From contig QCLW01000005.1 in assembly GCA_003214235.1 (NCBI GenBank), forward strand, positions 1 through 51,656: a DNA stretch of 51,656 bases, in the 5' to 3' direction. The notes under the pieces are model-generated. The model was given only the letters and a program-made list of their open reading frames with translations. It ran no database searches and had not been told where the DNA came from. A program made the translations under genes and the position numbers. The first letter of the stretch is position 1, and each line of letters begins with the position of its first letter. The stretch is from Prochlorococcus sp. AG-418-F16. GTDB taxonomy: Bacteria > Cyanobacteriota > Cyanobacteriia > PCC-6307 > Cyanobiaceae. Shown here piece by piece: positions 1 to 8,134 of this stretch.

Positions 1-76
1 ACTGAAAAAAAATTTCTAAAACACAATTGGAATTCCTATTTACTAAATTTAATATACAAATACTAAATTACTTGTT

Positions 77-715
77 TTGGAAGTTTTGAATAATTATCAG
101 AGAAAAAAGCTAGATGAGCGTAATGATGAAGAGTTTTATTCTGATCCAAAATTTGTTTATCATCTAGATGCAAATTTTAGGCAATATCTATCTGGTGTTT
201 ATGAAAATGAAATTGAAGATTATTCAACTGTCCTTGATTTAATGTCCAGTTGGGATAGTTATTTACCCAAAGATAAAAATTATAAAAAGGTTATTGGGCA
301 TGGATTAAACAAACAAGAACTTGAAAAAAACAAAGTTTTTGATTCTTATTGGATACAAAATTTCAATTTAAATCAAAAAATACCTTTAGATAGCGAAAGT
401 ATTGATTATTGTTTAATGGTGGCAGCTTGGCAATATTTACAATATCCAGAGAATTTAACTAATGAAATAGTAAGGATTTTGAGGAATCATGGCAAAATAA
501 TAATTGCTTTTTCAAATAGAGCATTTTGGCATAAGGCTCCTAACATATGGACTTCATCTACAGAAGAAGAAAGAGTCAAATATGTAAGAAAAGTATTAAT
601 TTCAAACGGATTTAATGAACCCAAAATTATTAAACAATTTAATGAACCAGACCTTAATTTCTTTAATTTTTTAAATAAAGATCCATTTTATTGTTTAATT
701 GCAACTAAACAGTAG
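77..715 (+). CDS. SAM-dependent methyltransferase-like protein
   Basis: A 212-residue soluble protein that reads as a diverged class I SAM methyltransferase of the Methyltransf_11 type. A degraded motif I (VLDLMSSWDSYLP) lies at residues 52-64. A motif II-like acidic stretch (SESIDYCLMVAAWQYL) follows near residue 107, and then the typical strand and loop EIVRILRNHGKIIIAFSN. The glycine-rich SAM loop is replaced by SSWDS, so catalytic activity is uncertain. The start is TTG, because no in-frame ATG lies upstream of the conserved part. It stands alone on the plus strand with about 100 bases before the next gene. The substrate cannot be read from the sequence. Confidence 0.6.
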   Translation: MEVLNNYQRKKLDERNDEEFYSDPKFVYHLDANFRQYLSGVYENEIEDYSTVLDLMSSWDSYLPKDKNYKKVIGHGLNKQELEKNKVFDSYWIQNFNLNQKIPLDSESIDYCLMVAAWQYLQYPENLTNEIVRILRNHGKIIIAFSNRAFWHKAPNIWTSSTEEERVKYVRKVLISNGFNEPKIIKQFNEPDLNFFNFLNKDPFYCLIATKQ

Positions 716-822
716 ATAATTCCCTTTTAAAATATGAAAAAAAAGTTAAAAAAGCTGAAAATTATATCCCATAGCCATACTTTTAAATTCTTACTAATAT
801 TGGATAGTTAAAATAAATAATT

Positions 823-1068
823 ATGGGTTCTAAAAGAGAAAAATATCCTGAAAAATGCCCTTGGGATCTAGGTCCTAATCAACATTTAGCCAAAGAAGAA
901 AACTGGACTTTAAGATTAGGGGAAGCAAATGTATGTTTTAGTAAAAATAAGCTAGATAATAATTATTTTCATGTGATTAGTAATGAAAATGAAGAACAGA
1001 TCTTAGCATTTAGAGCAAGACTTCTTTATCAAAAACTTCTTGATAAAGGATTTAGATTGGTTGAATAA
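823..1068 (+). CDS. Conserved small hypothetical protein
   Basis: An 81-residue soluble protein with a clear ATG start and normal codon use. It has a charged N-terminus (GSKREKYPEKCPWDLGPNQH) and a C-terminal helix rich in Arg, Leu and Lys (AFRARLLYQKLLDKGF). No signal peptide, membrane segment or catalytic motif is visible, and I do not recognise the function. It converges on the minus-strand gene that ends 5 bases further on. Confidence 0.55.
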   Translation: MGSKREKYPEKCPWDLGPNQHLAKEENWTLRLGEANVCFSKNKLDNNYFHVISNENEEQILAFRARLLYQKLLDKGFRLVE

Positions 1069-1073
1069 AAAAC

Positions 1074-1727
1074 TTAGTTCAATAAATATAGATCCTGGAA
1101 AACAAACTTTTGTATTACTTCTTCTTGATTTTGGTTTAAGTATTTTATTGTTCTCGAATTTAAAATCCAATAATCCTCTTTACCAATATTTATAAATTCA
1201 TCCTCATATTCCAATTTTTGTGAATTTGCCTTAAGTGTATCAGGATCAATTTGTTGACTACTATATTTTTTACTAAGGTAACCTATTCCTGTATCTAAGA
1301 ATTCTTCAACAAAAATTTCAATTATAGTTCCATGAATTTTTCTATAGACCATATTAATACAGTTATTTTTAACTCTATATTTATCACCTTCGTTCTTACC
1401 AGTTAAACTCATTTCAATCCCACTTTCTGAACTTTTTACTAAATTAAAATTATTCTCTGAATGCACAGATTGAAATTGTCTCTTTACCCTGTGTATACAT
1501 ACTTCAAATAATTGAGAGGCAATACTTTGAACAATTTTGTCATTATCTATTTTTTGAATATGTGGTTTAAAGTCTTTACCTAATAAGAATTTACCTTCGT
1601 GAATAGTATTATTAATTGAAAAAATACATTTACCTTGATAACCATTAAAATCATTCTTCCAGGTATACCTATTTTCATAAGCGTTTCGGAAAATCTCCTT
1701 ACAATTAATTTCTTTTAGATTATCCAT
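1074..1727 (-). CDS. DUF3386-like conserved cyanobacterial protein
   Basis: A 217-residue soluble protein. The opening IFRNAYENRYTWKNDFNGYQ followed by beta-rich sequence resembles the cyanobacterial and plant DUF3386 family, which has no established function. I recognise the family from this N-terminal pattern only, so the assignment is moderate. It lies downstream of the pcb gene on the same strand but is separated from it by a strong hairpin terminator, so it is probably transcribed separately or only by read-through. Confidence 0.55.
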   Translation of the reverse strand: MDNLKEINCKEIFRNAYENRYTWKNDFNGYQGKCIFSINNTIHEGKFLLGKDFKPHIQKIDNDKIVQSIASQLFEVCIHRVKRQFQSVHSENNFNLVKSSESGIEMSLTGKNEGDKYRVKNNCINMVYRKIHGTIIEIFVEEFLDTGIGYLSKKYSSQQIDPDTLKANSQKLEYEDEFINIGKEDYWILNSRTIKYLNQNQEEVIQKFVFQDLYLLN

Positions 1728-1765
1728 TAAATTTTCAACTTAAAAAATAATTCTACAAAAAAAAA

Positions 1766-1795
1766 CCTCTCTAGTTAAAGAGAGGATTTTTTTTT
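1766..1795. terminator. Bidirectional Rho-independent terminator after pcb
   Basis: A perfect 7-bp stem (cctctct at 1766-1772, agagagg at 1779-1785) has a 6-base loop. A T-run follows on the plus strand (1787-1795), and an A-run on the left (1756-1765) becomes a T-run on the minus strand. It sits directly after the pcb stop codon and should end the isiB-pcb transcript. It is the clearest intrinsic terminator in the window. Confidence 0.85.
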
Positions 1796-1802
1796 AATTT
1801 AA

Positions 1803-2861
1803 CTATTTTTGTGTGATCTTTGCGTTTTCCATATTGTCAAACGCTTGACCGATTTTCTTAAAGTCAAATCCCATAGCTCTTAGAGCATGCCATAAATGAC
1901 CTTGTAAGAAAAAGAATCCCAAATAGAAATGAGCATTTGCAAGCCAAGCTCTTGCACTATATACGCCAGAGCCTAAATCAACTGTGTCTGCAAAATAAGG
2001 AGCGAACTCAAATTGAAGCTTTAAAGGTTCCCCATAAAGGTCAACTGGGTATATTGTTGTGTTTGAAGCACACCAGAATGCAGCTACAAAAGCCATATAG
2101 GAAACGCCTACTACTGAGTAAGACAAAATAGCCTCAGCACCTAGTAAACCTTTACCTTTGAATTCTGAATATTCTCCAAATTGTTTAGTAAAAATGTGAA
2201 AAATTCCGCCAATAATTTCCAAAAAGGCTAGAAATGCATGGCCTCCTAAAACATCTTCTAAACTATCTATTTTTAAGAAATCAAATTGATGATTCCAAAT
2301 AGCAGCAATATCCAAATTGTAAATTACTTGTCTTGTTGAACCAATTGCAGGGTCATAGATCCCATGCCATTTAGCCCATTCTACGAACCAAATAGCTCCT
2401 ATACCTAAAAAGATTAGATGATGACCAAGAATGAAAGTTAATTTATCTGGATCATCCCATTCAAAATCGAATTTTCTTGGCTTACTGGTTTCAGGATAAT
2501 CTGCAAGATCCCCAGCAAATTTAGTGGAATGTAATAACCCCCCAGCACCCAATACAGCAGAGAATATTAGATGCAATGTGCAGATTACCAGAATTCCATA
2601 TGTTTCAGTGATAACTCCATTTTCAACACCACCGATCCCAAGACCTGCGAGGTGAGGTAAACAAATTAATTTTTGCTCACCCATTGGAATACTAGCGTCG
2701 TAACGAGCTAACTCAAATAATCCAAAAGCACCTGCCCAAAACATCATAAGTCCGGCATGAGCAGCGTGAGAAGCTATGAATTTACCTGAACGGCCAACAA
2801 CACCAGAATTCCCTGCATACCAGTCATAGGTGACATCAGATTTTCCGTAAGTTTGTAACAC
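1803..2861 (-). CDS. pcb: Chlorophyll a/b-binding light-harvesting protein Pcb (IsiA/CP43 family)
   Basis: A 352-residue six-helix thylakoid protein that binds divinyl chlorophylls and acts as a photosystem antenna. It shows the CP43/IsiA/Pcb pattern of paired chlorophyll-ligand histidines in the helices: SHAAHAGLM near residue 31, LGHHLIFLG near 144, GGHAFLAFLEIIGG near 206, and the C-terminal FFFLQGHLWHALRAMGFD. The length fits Pcb/IsiA, which lack the large lumenal loop of CP43. Its partner upstream on the same strand is flavodoxin, as in the iron-stress isiAB arrangement of other cyanobacteria. This suggests an iron-responsive Pcb rather than the constitutive PcbA, possibly the form some strains annotate as pcbD. 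The exact letter cannot be fixed from sequence alone. Confidence 0.93.
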   Translation of the reverse strand: MLQTYGKSDVTYDWYAGNSGVVGRSGKFIASHAAHAGLMMFWAGAFGLFELARYDASIPMGEQKLICLPHLAGLGIGGVENGVITETYGILVICTLHLIFSAVLGAGGLLHSTKFAGDLADYPETSKPRKFDFEWDDPDKLTFILGHHLIFLGIGAIWFVEWAKWHGIYDPAIGSTRQVIYNLDIAAIWNHQFDFLKIDSLEDVLGGHAFLAFLEIIGGIFHIFTKQFGEYSEFKGKGLLGAEAILSYSVVGVSYMAFVAAFWCASNTTIYPVDLYGEPLKLQFEFAPYFADTVDLGSGVYSARAWLANAHFYLGFFFLQGHLWHALRAMGFDFKKIGQAFDNMENAKITQK

Positions 2862-2893
2862 TTGATTTAAATAAACAGCAAGTTGAGCATATT

Positions 2894-2907
2894 GCTAATC
2901 ATTATGG
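2894..2907 (-). promoter_or_regulatory. Possible Fur-like half site upstream of pcb
   Basis: The stretch contains taatcattat, identical to one half of the consensus Fur box. It lies 33-46 bases upstream of the pcb start codon. A perfect 10-bp inverted repeat (ttttttacat at 2908-2917, atgtaaaaaa at 2941-2950) sits just beyond it. In this AT-rich genome a 10-base match can arise by chance. The call rests mainly on its position before an iron-stress-type gene. Confidence 0.3.
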
Positions 2908-3005
2908 TTTTTTACATGTTCTTTACAGATTTAATTACTTATGTAAAAAAAACATATTGTGAAAGAACAAATGTTACAAATTTGGGAAGTAAAGTCTTTG
3001 ATATC

Positions 3006-3530
3006 TTATCCCAATGAAGGGATTTCGCCCTTTAGCTGAGAAGCCCATTTTTCAAGACGTGAATCAGTTAAATCAGATTCACTATCCTCATCAATAGGTA
3101 ATCCACAAAAGCTTTCTCCAATGACGCTTTTAGACTCATCAAAGGTATAAGAAGATTTATCTACGTAACCAACCATTTCGGCCCCTGCTTTAATGAAGTA
3201 GCTATGAAGTTCTTCCATGGCATCACAATAATTTTCTGTATAGGTAGAAGAATCTCCCAAACCAAAAATTGCAACCTTTTTTCCTGACAAACTTAGTTCA
3301 CCAATATCCTCTAGAATTGAATCCCAAGCAGTTCCTGATCTTTCTTCATCTGCTCCGGTATTCCAAGTAGGAATACCGCAGATAATTCCATCAAGACCTT
3401 CTAATTCCGAAAGATCATCCACATCAGAAACATCTTTAGGTGCTTCTGCTGAAGAAATAAAGCTGTGAAGACGATCTGCTACGTCTTCAGTTTTTCCAGT
3501 TGTAGTTGCGTAATAAATTCCTACAGTCAT
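3006..3530 (-). CDS. isiB: Flavodoxin, long-chain type
   Basis: A 174-residue FMN protein that replaces ferredoxin as soluble electron carrier after photosystem I when iron is scarce. The FMN phosphate-binding loop TTTGKT is at residues 9-14. The family loops follow: GIPTWNTGADEERSGTAWD around the isoalloxazine ring and the GLGDSSTYTENYCDAM segment. The insertion and total length fit long-chain cyanobacterial flavodoxins. It lies 144 bases upstream of pcb on the same strand, and a joint iron-stress response is likely. It is divergent from the peroxiredoxin-like gene at 3674. Confidence 0.95.
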   Translation of the reverse strand: MTVGIYYATTTGKTEDVADRLHSFISSAEAPKDVSDVDDLSELEGLDGIICGIPTWNTGADEERSGTAWDSILEDIGELSLSGKKVAIFGLGDSSTYTENYCDAMEELHSYFIKAGAEMVGYVDKSSYTFDESKSVIGESFCGLPIDEDSESDLTDSRLEKWASQLKGEIPSLG

Positions 3531-3673
3531 AACTTCAAAATGTTTACCTTAAAATAATAAAATCTAAAAACGTTAAATTAATTTCTTTAAAAACTTTTTC
3601 ATGTAAAATTTTATACTAATTAATGTAAGAAAATTTTTTTGAGGATAATTTATAAAAAATCATTTAAAGCATC

Positions 3674-4402
3674 GTGACTGACAAATTTCAAAATAATATC
3701 AATAATCTTGTTGAAGAATTTAAATTTAAAGGAGAAAAAAAATTTAAATTAATTGTTTTATTTGGTTTATTGGGAGATTTTGATAGCTTTGAATATGCAA
3801 TAAATTTGAAAAATTTTATTGATAATGATCAAGATAAAAATCTGGATATTTTTGCTATTGCTATTGGGAAACAAAATGGCAAAGAAAAATTCTGTAATTT
3901 TACTGGCTTTAGTAAAGAAAATTTAATAGTTGTTCCTGATAACCAAATTCATAATAATCTAAAAGTCTCAAAAGGATTAGATATAGGATTGGGAGGCTGG
4001 ATAAATATGCTTTTGATGTTATCTGGAATAAATTCTTTTAAAACAATAAAAGAAGTTATTAGAGGTTATACAGGGGACCGTAAAGCAACGCAAATCTATT
4101 CTGAATTTGACAATATTGAAATCCTAAAATTTCTAAAATTTTCGGGTAATTCTTTTAAAAAGGCTTTTGGTGATGGTTATTTGAGACCATTTGAATTGGC
4201 AACATTTAGATTAAATAATATGAATGAAATAATCCAAAATTGGGGTGATTACATTCTTCATGAAAAATATCTTCCTCAAAGAGGAGCTTCTTTTTTATTA
4301 AATGATAAAAATCAAGTTATTTATAAATTTTTTTCGAGTGATGTCCTGGGATATTCATCAAACATGATAAATCCTTTAGCATTTTTATCTGATTTAATAT
4401 AA
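3674..4402 (+). CDS. AhpC/TSA-like (peroxiredoxin-like, PRX2-type) protein
   Basis: A 242-residue thioredoxin-fold protein related to the cyanobacterial AhpC/TSA-like PRX family. Visible elements are the core strand KLIVLFGLLGDFDSFEYA, the NLDIFAIAIG strand, the mid-region LGGWINMLLMLSG, and RGYTGDR and GDGYLRPFELATFRLNNM, which are characteristic of this subfamily. No peroxidatic Thr-x-x-Cys motif follows the first strand, so peroxidase activity is doubtful. The start is GTG at 3674, preceded by an in-frame-poor AT-rich leader. It is divergent from flavodoxin and followed after 24 bases by the SemiSWEET gene. Confidence 0.65.
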   Translation: MTDKFQNNINNLVEEFKFKGEKKFKLIVLFGLLGDFDSFEYAINLKNFIDNDQDKNLDIFAIAIGKQNGKEKFCNFTGFSKENLIVVPDNQIHNNLKVSKGLDIGLGGWINMLLMLSGINSFKTIKEVIRGYTGDRKATQIYSEFDNIEILKFLKFSGNSFKKAFGDGYLRPFELATFRLNNMNEIIQNWGDYILHEKYLPQRGASFLLNDKNQVIYKFFSSDVLGYSSNMINPLAFLSDLI

Positions 4403-4426
4403 AGAATAGTTTTTAAAAACCTTTTT

Positions 4427-4705
4427 ATGAATATAGATATATTTGGATATTTTGCAGCGATTTTAACAACAGCAGCATTTCTACCTCAATTAATAAAGAC
4501 TTTAAAAACAAAAAAGGCAGATGATATTTCTTTCACAACTTTATTAATGTTTATTATTGGAGTTATGTTTTGGATTATTTACGGTTATAAAATCTCTTCT
4601 ACACCAATACTTTTATCCAATTTAATTACCTTAATCTTAAATCTCTTGATATTAATATCAAAAATATATTTTTCAAAAACTTTTAATGAGAAGGAATCAA
4701 TCTAA
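4427..4705 (+). CDS. SemiSWEET-type (PQ-loop/MtN3) small transporter
   Basis: A 92-residue membrane protein with three predicted helices. The PQ-loop motif FLPQ at residues 18-21 follows YFAAILTTAA, and the second helix is LLMFIIGVMFWIIYGY. This is the layout of bacterial SemiSWEETs, which dimerise to pass sugars down a gradient. The substrate is not readable. It follows the AhpC/TSA-like gene by 24 bases and is probably co-transcribed with it. Confidence 0.82.
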   Translation: MNIDIFGYFAAILTTAAFLPQLIKTLKTKKADDISFTTLLMFIIGVMFWIIYGYKISSTPILLSNLITLILNLLILISKIYFSKTFNEKESI

Positions 4706-4758
4706 TAATATTGAATTATAGATATATTTTTAAATCTCAATTATTATATAAGTAAATT

Positions 4759-4992
4759 TTGCTTATCTTGAAAACTTCAAAATGCTGGGTTTGGTTTAAA
4801 GGTAGCCTTAACAATTCTGGTTTTTGGAAAGAGGGGTTTACTTGTACTTTTGATGAGAAACCTGGGGTTTTAATAGAAAGTCCTGCTTACGTAACTTGCA
4901 GAGTTCCAAATTGGAGAGTTTTGACAAAAGAACCAGAAGATTTATATAAATCGCCTTTAATTCCTGATAAAGCAATCTGGAAAATAATTTAA
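4759..4992 (+). CDS. Conserved small hypothetical protein
   Basis: A 77-residue soluble protein rich in Trp and Cys (CWVWFKGSLNN, GFWKEGFTC, VTCRVPNWRVL). It has the look of a conserved picocyanobacterial protein, but I do not recognise a domain. The start used is TTG at 4759; another TTG four codons on is also possible. No membrane segment or signal peptide is present. Confidence 0.5.
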   Translation: MLILKTSKCWVWFKGSLNNSGFWKEGFTCTFDEKPGVLIESPAYVTCRVPNWRVLTKEPEDLYKSPLIPDKAIWKII

Positions 4993-5061
4993 ATTATCCA
5001 TGCATAATAAAAAACTTTTTGCTGGTCTACGGCAAGTTAATATTGCTTTATTAAATATTTA

Positions 5062-5991
5062 ATTAATACCATCTACTCTCTTTTTATAAATATTATACCT
5101 TTCTTAATTTTTGGTTTTTTCCTTGGGAGAAACAAACCAAAGGTATCTGAATATATGGCAAGACCTCTAATAAGATTTGGCATTCCATTAAGTGTAATGG
5201 GTATTTTATTAAAAGAGGGTATAGATTTAAACCTTATTAAAAGTGCAGCCTTGGCATTTTTTCTAATTGGATTTTTAATAGTTCTAATAAACATATTCCC
5301 ATTATTAAAAGAAAGACTTCCTAACTACACATTGCAGCTAGCTGGCCTAATAGGGAATACATCATTTCTTGGAATACCAATTGCAATAGCTCTTCTCCCT
5401 TCAAAAACTATAAACTTTACTATCGGATTTGATTTGGGAACAACTCTATTTGCTTGGATTTTTGGACCTTTTTTTCTTCAAGAAAAATCCCAAAACAAGA
5501 AAATACCAAATATCAAAGGATTATTAAATGCATTGATAAATAGCCCTGCATCAAGAGGGATCATTGGTGTACTTGTGGCATACCTTTTCAAAATAGATGG
5601 GATATTAGGCAATTACCTTTGGATACCCGCAAGAATAGTTATTGCTTTTGCAATAATAATTGTAGGCTCAAGACTTGGATTAATAACAAATCAAAAGGGT
5701 AAAATCTTTGATCTTAATGAAGAAATTAAATTCTCAATTTTATTAAAGTTATTTATTTTTCCTTTAGTTATTTTTCTAATAAGCAAGTATTTAAATTTTG
5801 ACTTCTATCAATCATCAGCAGTAATTCTTCAGGCAGGTACCCCAACTGCAATATCCACAATTTTAATGGCAGAAGCTTATGGGATAAAAAAAAACATTGC
5901 TTCGAAAATTCTTTTTACTTCAACTTTAATTTCAATATTTACAATTCCTCTTTTAACAATATTTATGAATGCACTAAATAAAACGATTTAG
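5062..5991 (+). CDS. AEC-family permease (auxin efflux carrier type)
   Basis: A multi-helix inner-membrane permease of the auxin efflux carrier/AEC family. The first in-frame ATG at 5155 would begin in MARPLIRFGIPLSVMGILL, which in the family is the start of helix 2. The same frame stays open back to 5041 and encodes a good first helix (IYSLFINIIPFLIFGFFLG) plus a family-like loop. I therefore place the start at ATT 5062, the earliest plausible initiator giving a complete helix 1; ATC 5071 or another rare codon could also serve. The C-terminal half carries the conserved helix with QAGTPTAISTILMAEAYG. The substrate is unknown. Confidence 0.75.
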   Translation: MNTIYSLFINIIPFLIFGFFLGRNKPKVSEYMARPLIRFGIPLSVMGILLKEGIDLNLIKSAALAFFLIGFLIVLINIFPLLKERLPNYTLQLAGLIGNTSFLGIPIAIALLPSKTINFTIGFDLGTTLFAWIFGPFFLQEKSQNKKIPNIKGLLNALINSPASRGIIGVLVAYLFKIDGILGNYLWIPARIVIAFAIIIVGSRLGLITNQKGKIFDLNEEIKFSILLKLFIFPLVIFLISKYLNFDFYQSSAVILQAGTPTAISTILMAEAYGIKKNIASKILFTSTLISIFTIPLLTIFMNALNKTI

Positions 5992-6066
5992 AGCCAAAAA
6001 TGCATGATTAATGAATATTGTAAAGATAATATCCTGATAACTACATAATGTCTTAAGATTTAGACT

Positions 6067-6318
6067 ATGAAGTCAGCTAACCCTGAAAATGAATTTATTC
6101 CTTTAGATCTCAGGATTTCTGTGAGGAGGGATACTCTAAGGCTCATATCAGAGATGGCTCAAGATATGGGAATAAGCATAAATGAAGTTTTTAGTTTTTT
6201 AGCTGAAGATTCTGTAATTGATCTTGAATTACTCGAAGATTTGAATGAAATTGAAATTCCCAGTAAGTGCAGCCTTGATGATCTGAAAAAAGCTATTCTT
6301 AAAAAAAGACTTTGTTAG
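6067..6318 (+). CDS. Small ribbon-helix-helix-like protein
   Basis: An 83-residue protein. The segment LDLRISVRRDTLRLISEMAQDMGISINEVFSFLAEDSV has the strand-helix-turn-helix spacing of a CopG/Arc ribbon-helix-helix DNA-binding domain, followed by an acidic helix and a basic tail. This is pattern recognition only. The acidic residues after the second helix are unusual for an antitoxin, and no toxin-like gene is adjacent. Its stop codon overlaps the stop of the convergent ArnT-like gene by 4 bases. Confidence 0.5.
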   Translation: MKSANPENEFIPLDLRISVRRDTLRLISEMAQDMGISINEVFSFLAEDSVIDLELLEDLNEIEIPSKCSLDDLKKAILKKRLC

Positions 6319-8120
6319 AATTTCTCAACTTTTCTATTTTTCCAGTCAGATTTATAACCACTATTGACTAAAAATTCCGAATACTTATTTAAATCACTTT
6401 TTTTAATTCGCCATAAATTATAAATCCCATATTCTCCCAATTTTTGATGGTTAATATTTGACCAGTGCTGTTGGCGCGAAGAGTATTCATCTATCACGAC
6501 CAATAAAGATTTGTATTCATAATCAGGATGGTCCTCATAATTTTTTCTCCTATCAGTATTTAGCCTGTCTGAAAGGTTAATTAATCCTTCTTTAGTATTT
6601 GGCTCATAAAAAACTATTTGTCTCGAATAATAATGTAAAGAAGGTTTTCTTATCCCAATCATTGCTAAAGTTTCCTTCTCCTCTCGAATACCTGAAACTA
6701 ATTTTGAAATATTCCTCAAAGGTAGTTGCCTTGAAGTATCTGCTAATTTTCTAATTGGCGTCATTAAAAAAGATTGTCCAATTAAAAGTAGAATTTGAAG
6801 ATAAAGAAATATATTTTTTGATTTTAAAGAAAATAAAGTTATTGCTAGGAGTGTAAATAAAGAGAAAAACAATTGGGATTTGAAAATTATCCCAGAGCTT
6901 ATTAATTCAAATCCAAGATTAGGCATTTCAGGATCATTTATTGAACTCAACCAAATATTTGAGAAAAAGAATGCTATTGAAATTCCAAAAAAAATTAAAA
7001 TATTAAAAATCCACAAATATAAATAAGTTTTATTTTTATTTTTCAGGCTTATAAAGCTATTACTGATTAAAATCGCCGCTGCTGGAATTGCAGGCAACCA
7101 ATAGCTTGGAAGTTTCGTCGCAGAAATACTAAAGAATATTAAAACTGATATTAACCAGCATAGAGAATATGTGAAAAGGGTTTCACTAACCTTGCAACTG
7201 TCTTTTATACTTTTCAAGAAATCCTTAAAAGCTTTAAATATACCGTGATACAAAAAAGGGGTGAATGGTAATGAACCTAGTATCATTATGTAAAGAAAAA
7301 ACCAGAATGGTTCAGCATGATTATTGACAACTGATGTATATCTTTGAAAATTATGATAACCAAAAAAGTTATCCCAAAAAGGTTTTCCTTCTTTGATCAG
7401 TTCTAAGATATACCATGGAACACTTATTAGGATTGTTATTAAAAAACCTTTCTTAGGATTTATCTTGCGAAGCAAACTTTTCCAATCCTTCTGACTAAAT
7501 AAAAAAGATGTAAGAGTCAATACTGCCAAAACAAATGCAACAGGTCCTTTAGTTAAAATTGCAAACCCTAAAAACACCCACGCTGAGATGCATTGATCAT
7601 TATTGTTACTTGCCATTCTTCTCCAAAACAATAGTAGGCTAATCCCCAAAGTTCCAGTTAAAAGAGCATCACTCACGGCAGTTCTACTCCAGATAATTAT
7701 CAATGGAGAAAGAGCAAAGCCTAATGATGCAACTATTGGAGTGAGGAATTGCCTATCACCCTTCTGAGGCCAACAAAACAACGTATCTCCAATCATCAAC
7801 ATTAAAAATAATGATCCCAAAGCTGAGGGGAGTCTTGCTGAGAGTGTCCCTAAACTATCCCAAATCTCGTTTTTCGGTAATGAGTAAAAAAAACCCATTA
7901 GCCAATATATTAGTGGAGGCTTATCAAAACGGAATATTCCATTGACTTTTGGAGTTAACCAATCACCAGACTCACTCATTGTGCGAGCAGCAGCAGCAAA
8001 TAAAGGGGGAGTTTCATCCACTAGTCCTGTTTTGCCTAAACCCAAAATAAAAATAATGATCCCAGAAACTAAAATCATCAATAAAGTTAAAAGCCTTTTT
8101 TTTGTGTAGGAAAGAACCAT
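6315..8120 (-). CDS. ArnT-like GT-C glycosyltransferase (PMT family)
   Basis: A 601-residue polytopic membrane protein that would transfer a sugar from a polyprenyl-phosphate carrier to lipid A or another periplasmic acceptor. It has the family's N-terminal signature: first helix, then LVDETPPLFAAAARTMSES with the Asp-Glu pair of the first periplasmic loop, then FRFDKPPLIYWLMG. About a dozen helices follow, with a soluble C-terminal domain of about 150 residues. The next gene on the strand is a GT4 transferase, 14 bases upstream. ArnT itself transfers aminoarabinose; the sugar used here is unknown. Confidence 0.85.
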   Translation of the reverse strand: MVLSYTKKRLLTLLMILVSGIIIFILGLGKTGLVDETPPLFAAAARTMSESGDWLTPKVNGIFRFDKPPLIYWLMGFFYSLPKNEIWDSLGTLSARLPSALGSLFLMLMIGDTLFCWPQKGDRQFLTPIVASLGFALSPLIIIWSRTAVSDALLTGTLGISLLLFWRRMASNNNDQCISAWVFLGFAILTKGPVAFVLAVLTLTSFLFSQKDWKSLLRKINPKKGFLITILISVPWYILELIKEGKPFWDNFFGYHNFQRYTSVVNNHAEPFWFFLYIMILGSLPFTPFLYHGIFKAFKDFLKSIKDSCKVSETLFTYSLCWLISVLIFFSISATKLPSYWLPAIPAAAILISNSFISLKNKNKTYLYLWIFNILIFFGISIAFFFSNIWLSSINDPEMPNLGFELISSGIIFKSQLFFSLFTLLAITLFSLKSKNIFLYLQILLLIGQSFLMTPIRKLADTSRQLPLRNISKLVSGIREEKETLAMIGIRKPSLHYYSRQIVFYEPNTKEGLINLSDRLNTDRRKNYEDHPDYEYKSLLVVIDEYSSRQQHWSNINHQKLGEYGIYNLWRIKKSDLNKYSEFLVNSGYKSDWKNRKVEKF

Positions 8121-8134
8121 TGACTATATAAATT

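Noticed and set aside
1937-2131. Plus-strand open frame inside pcb
   Set aside because: It lies antisense to a highly conserved antenna gene and is explained as a shadow.
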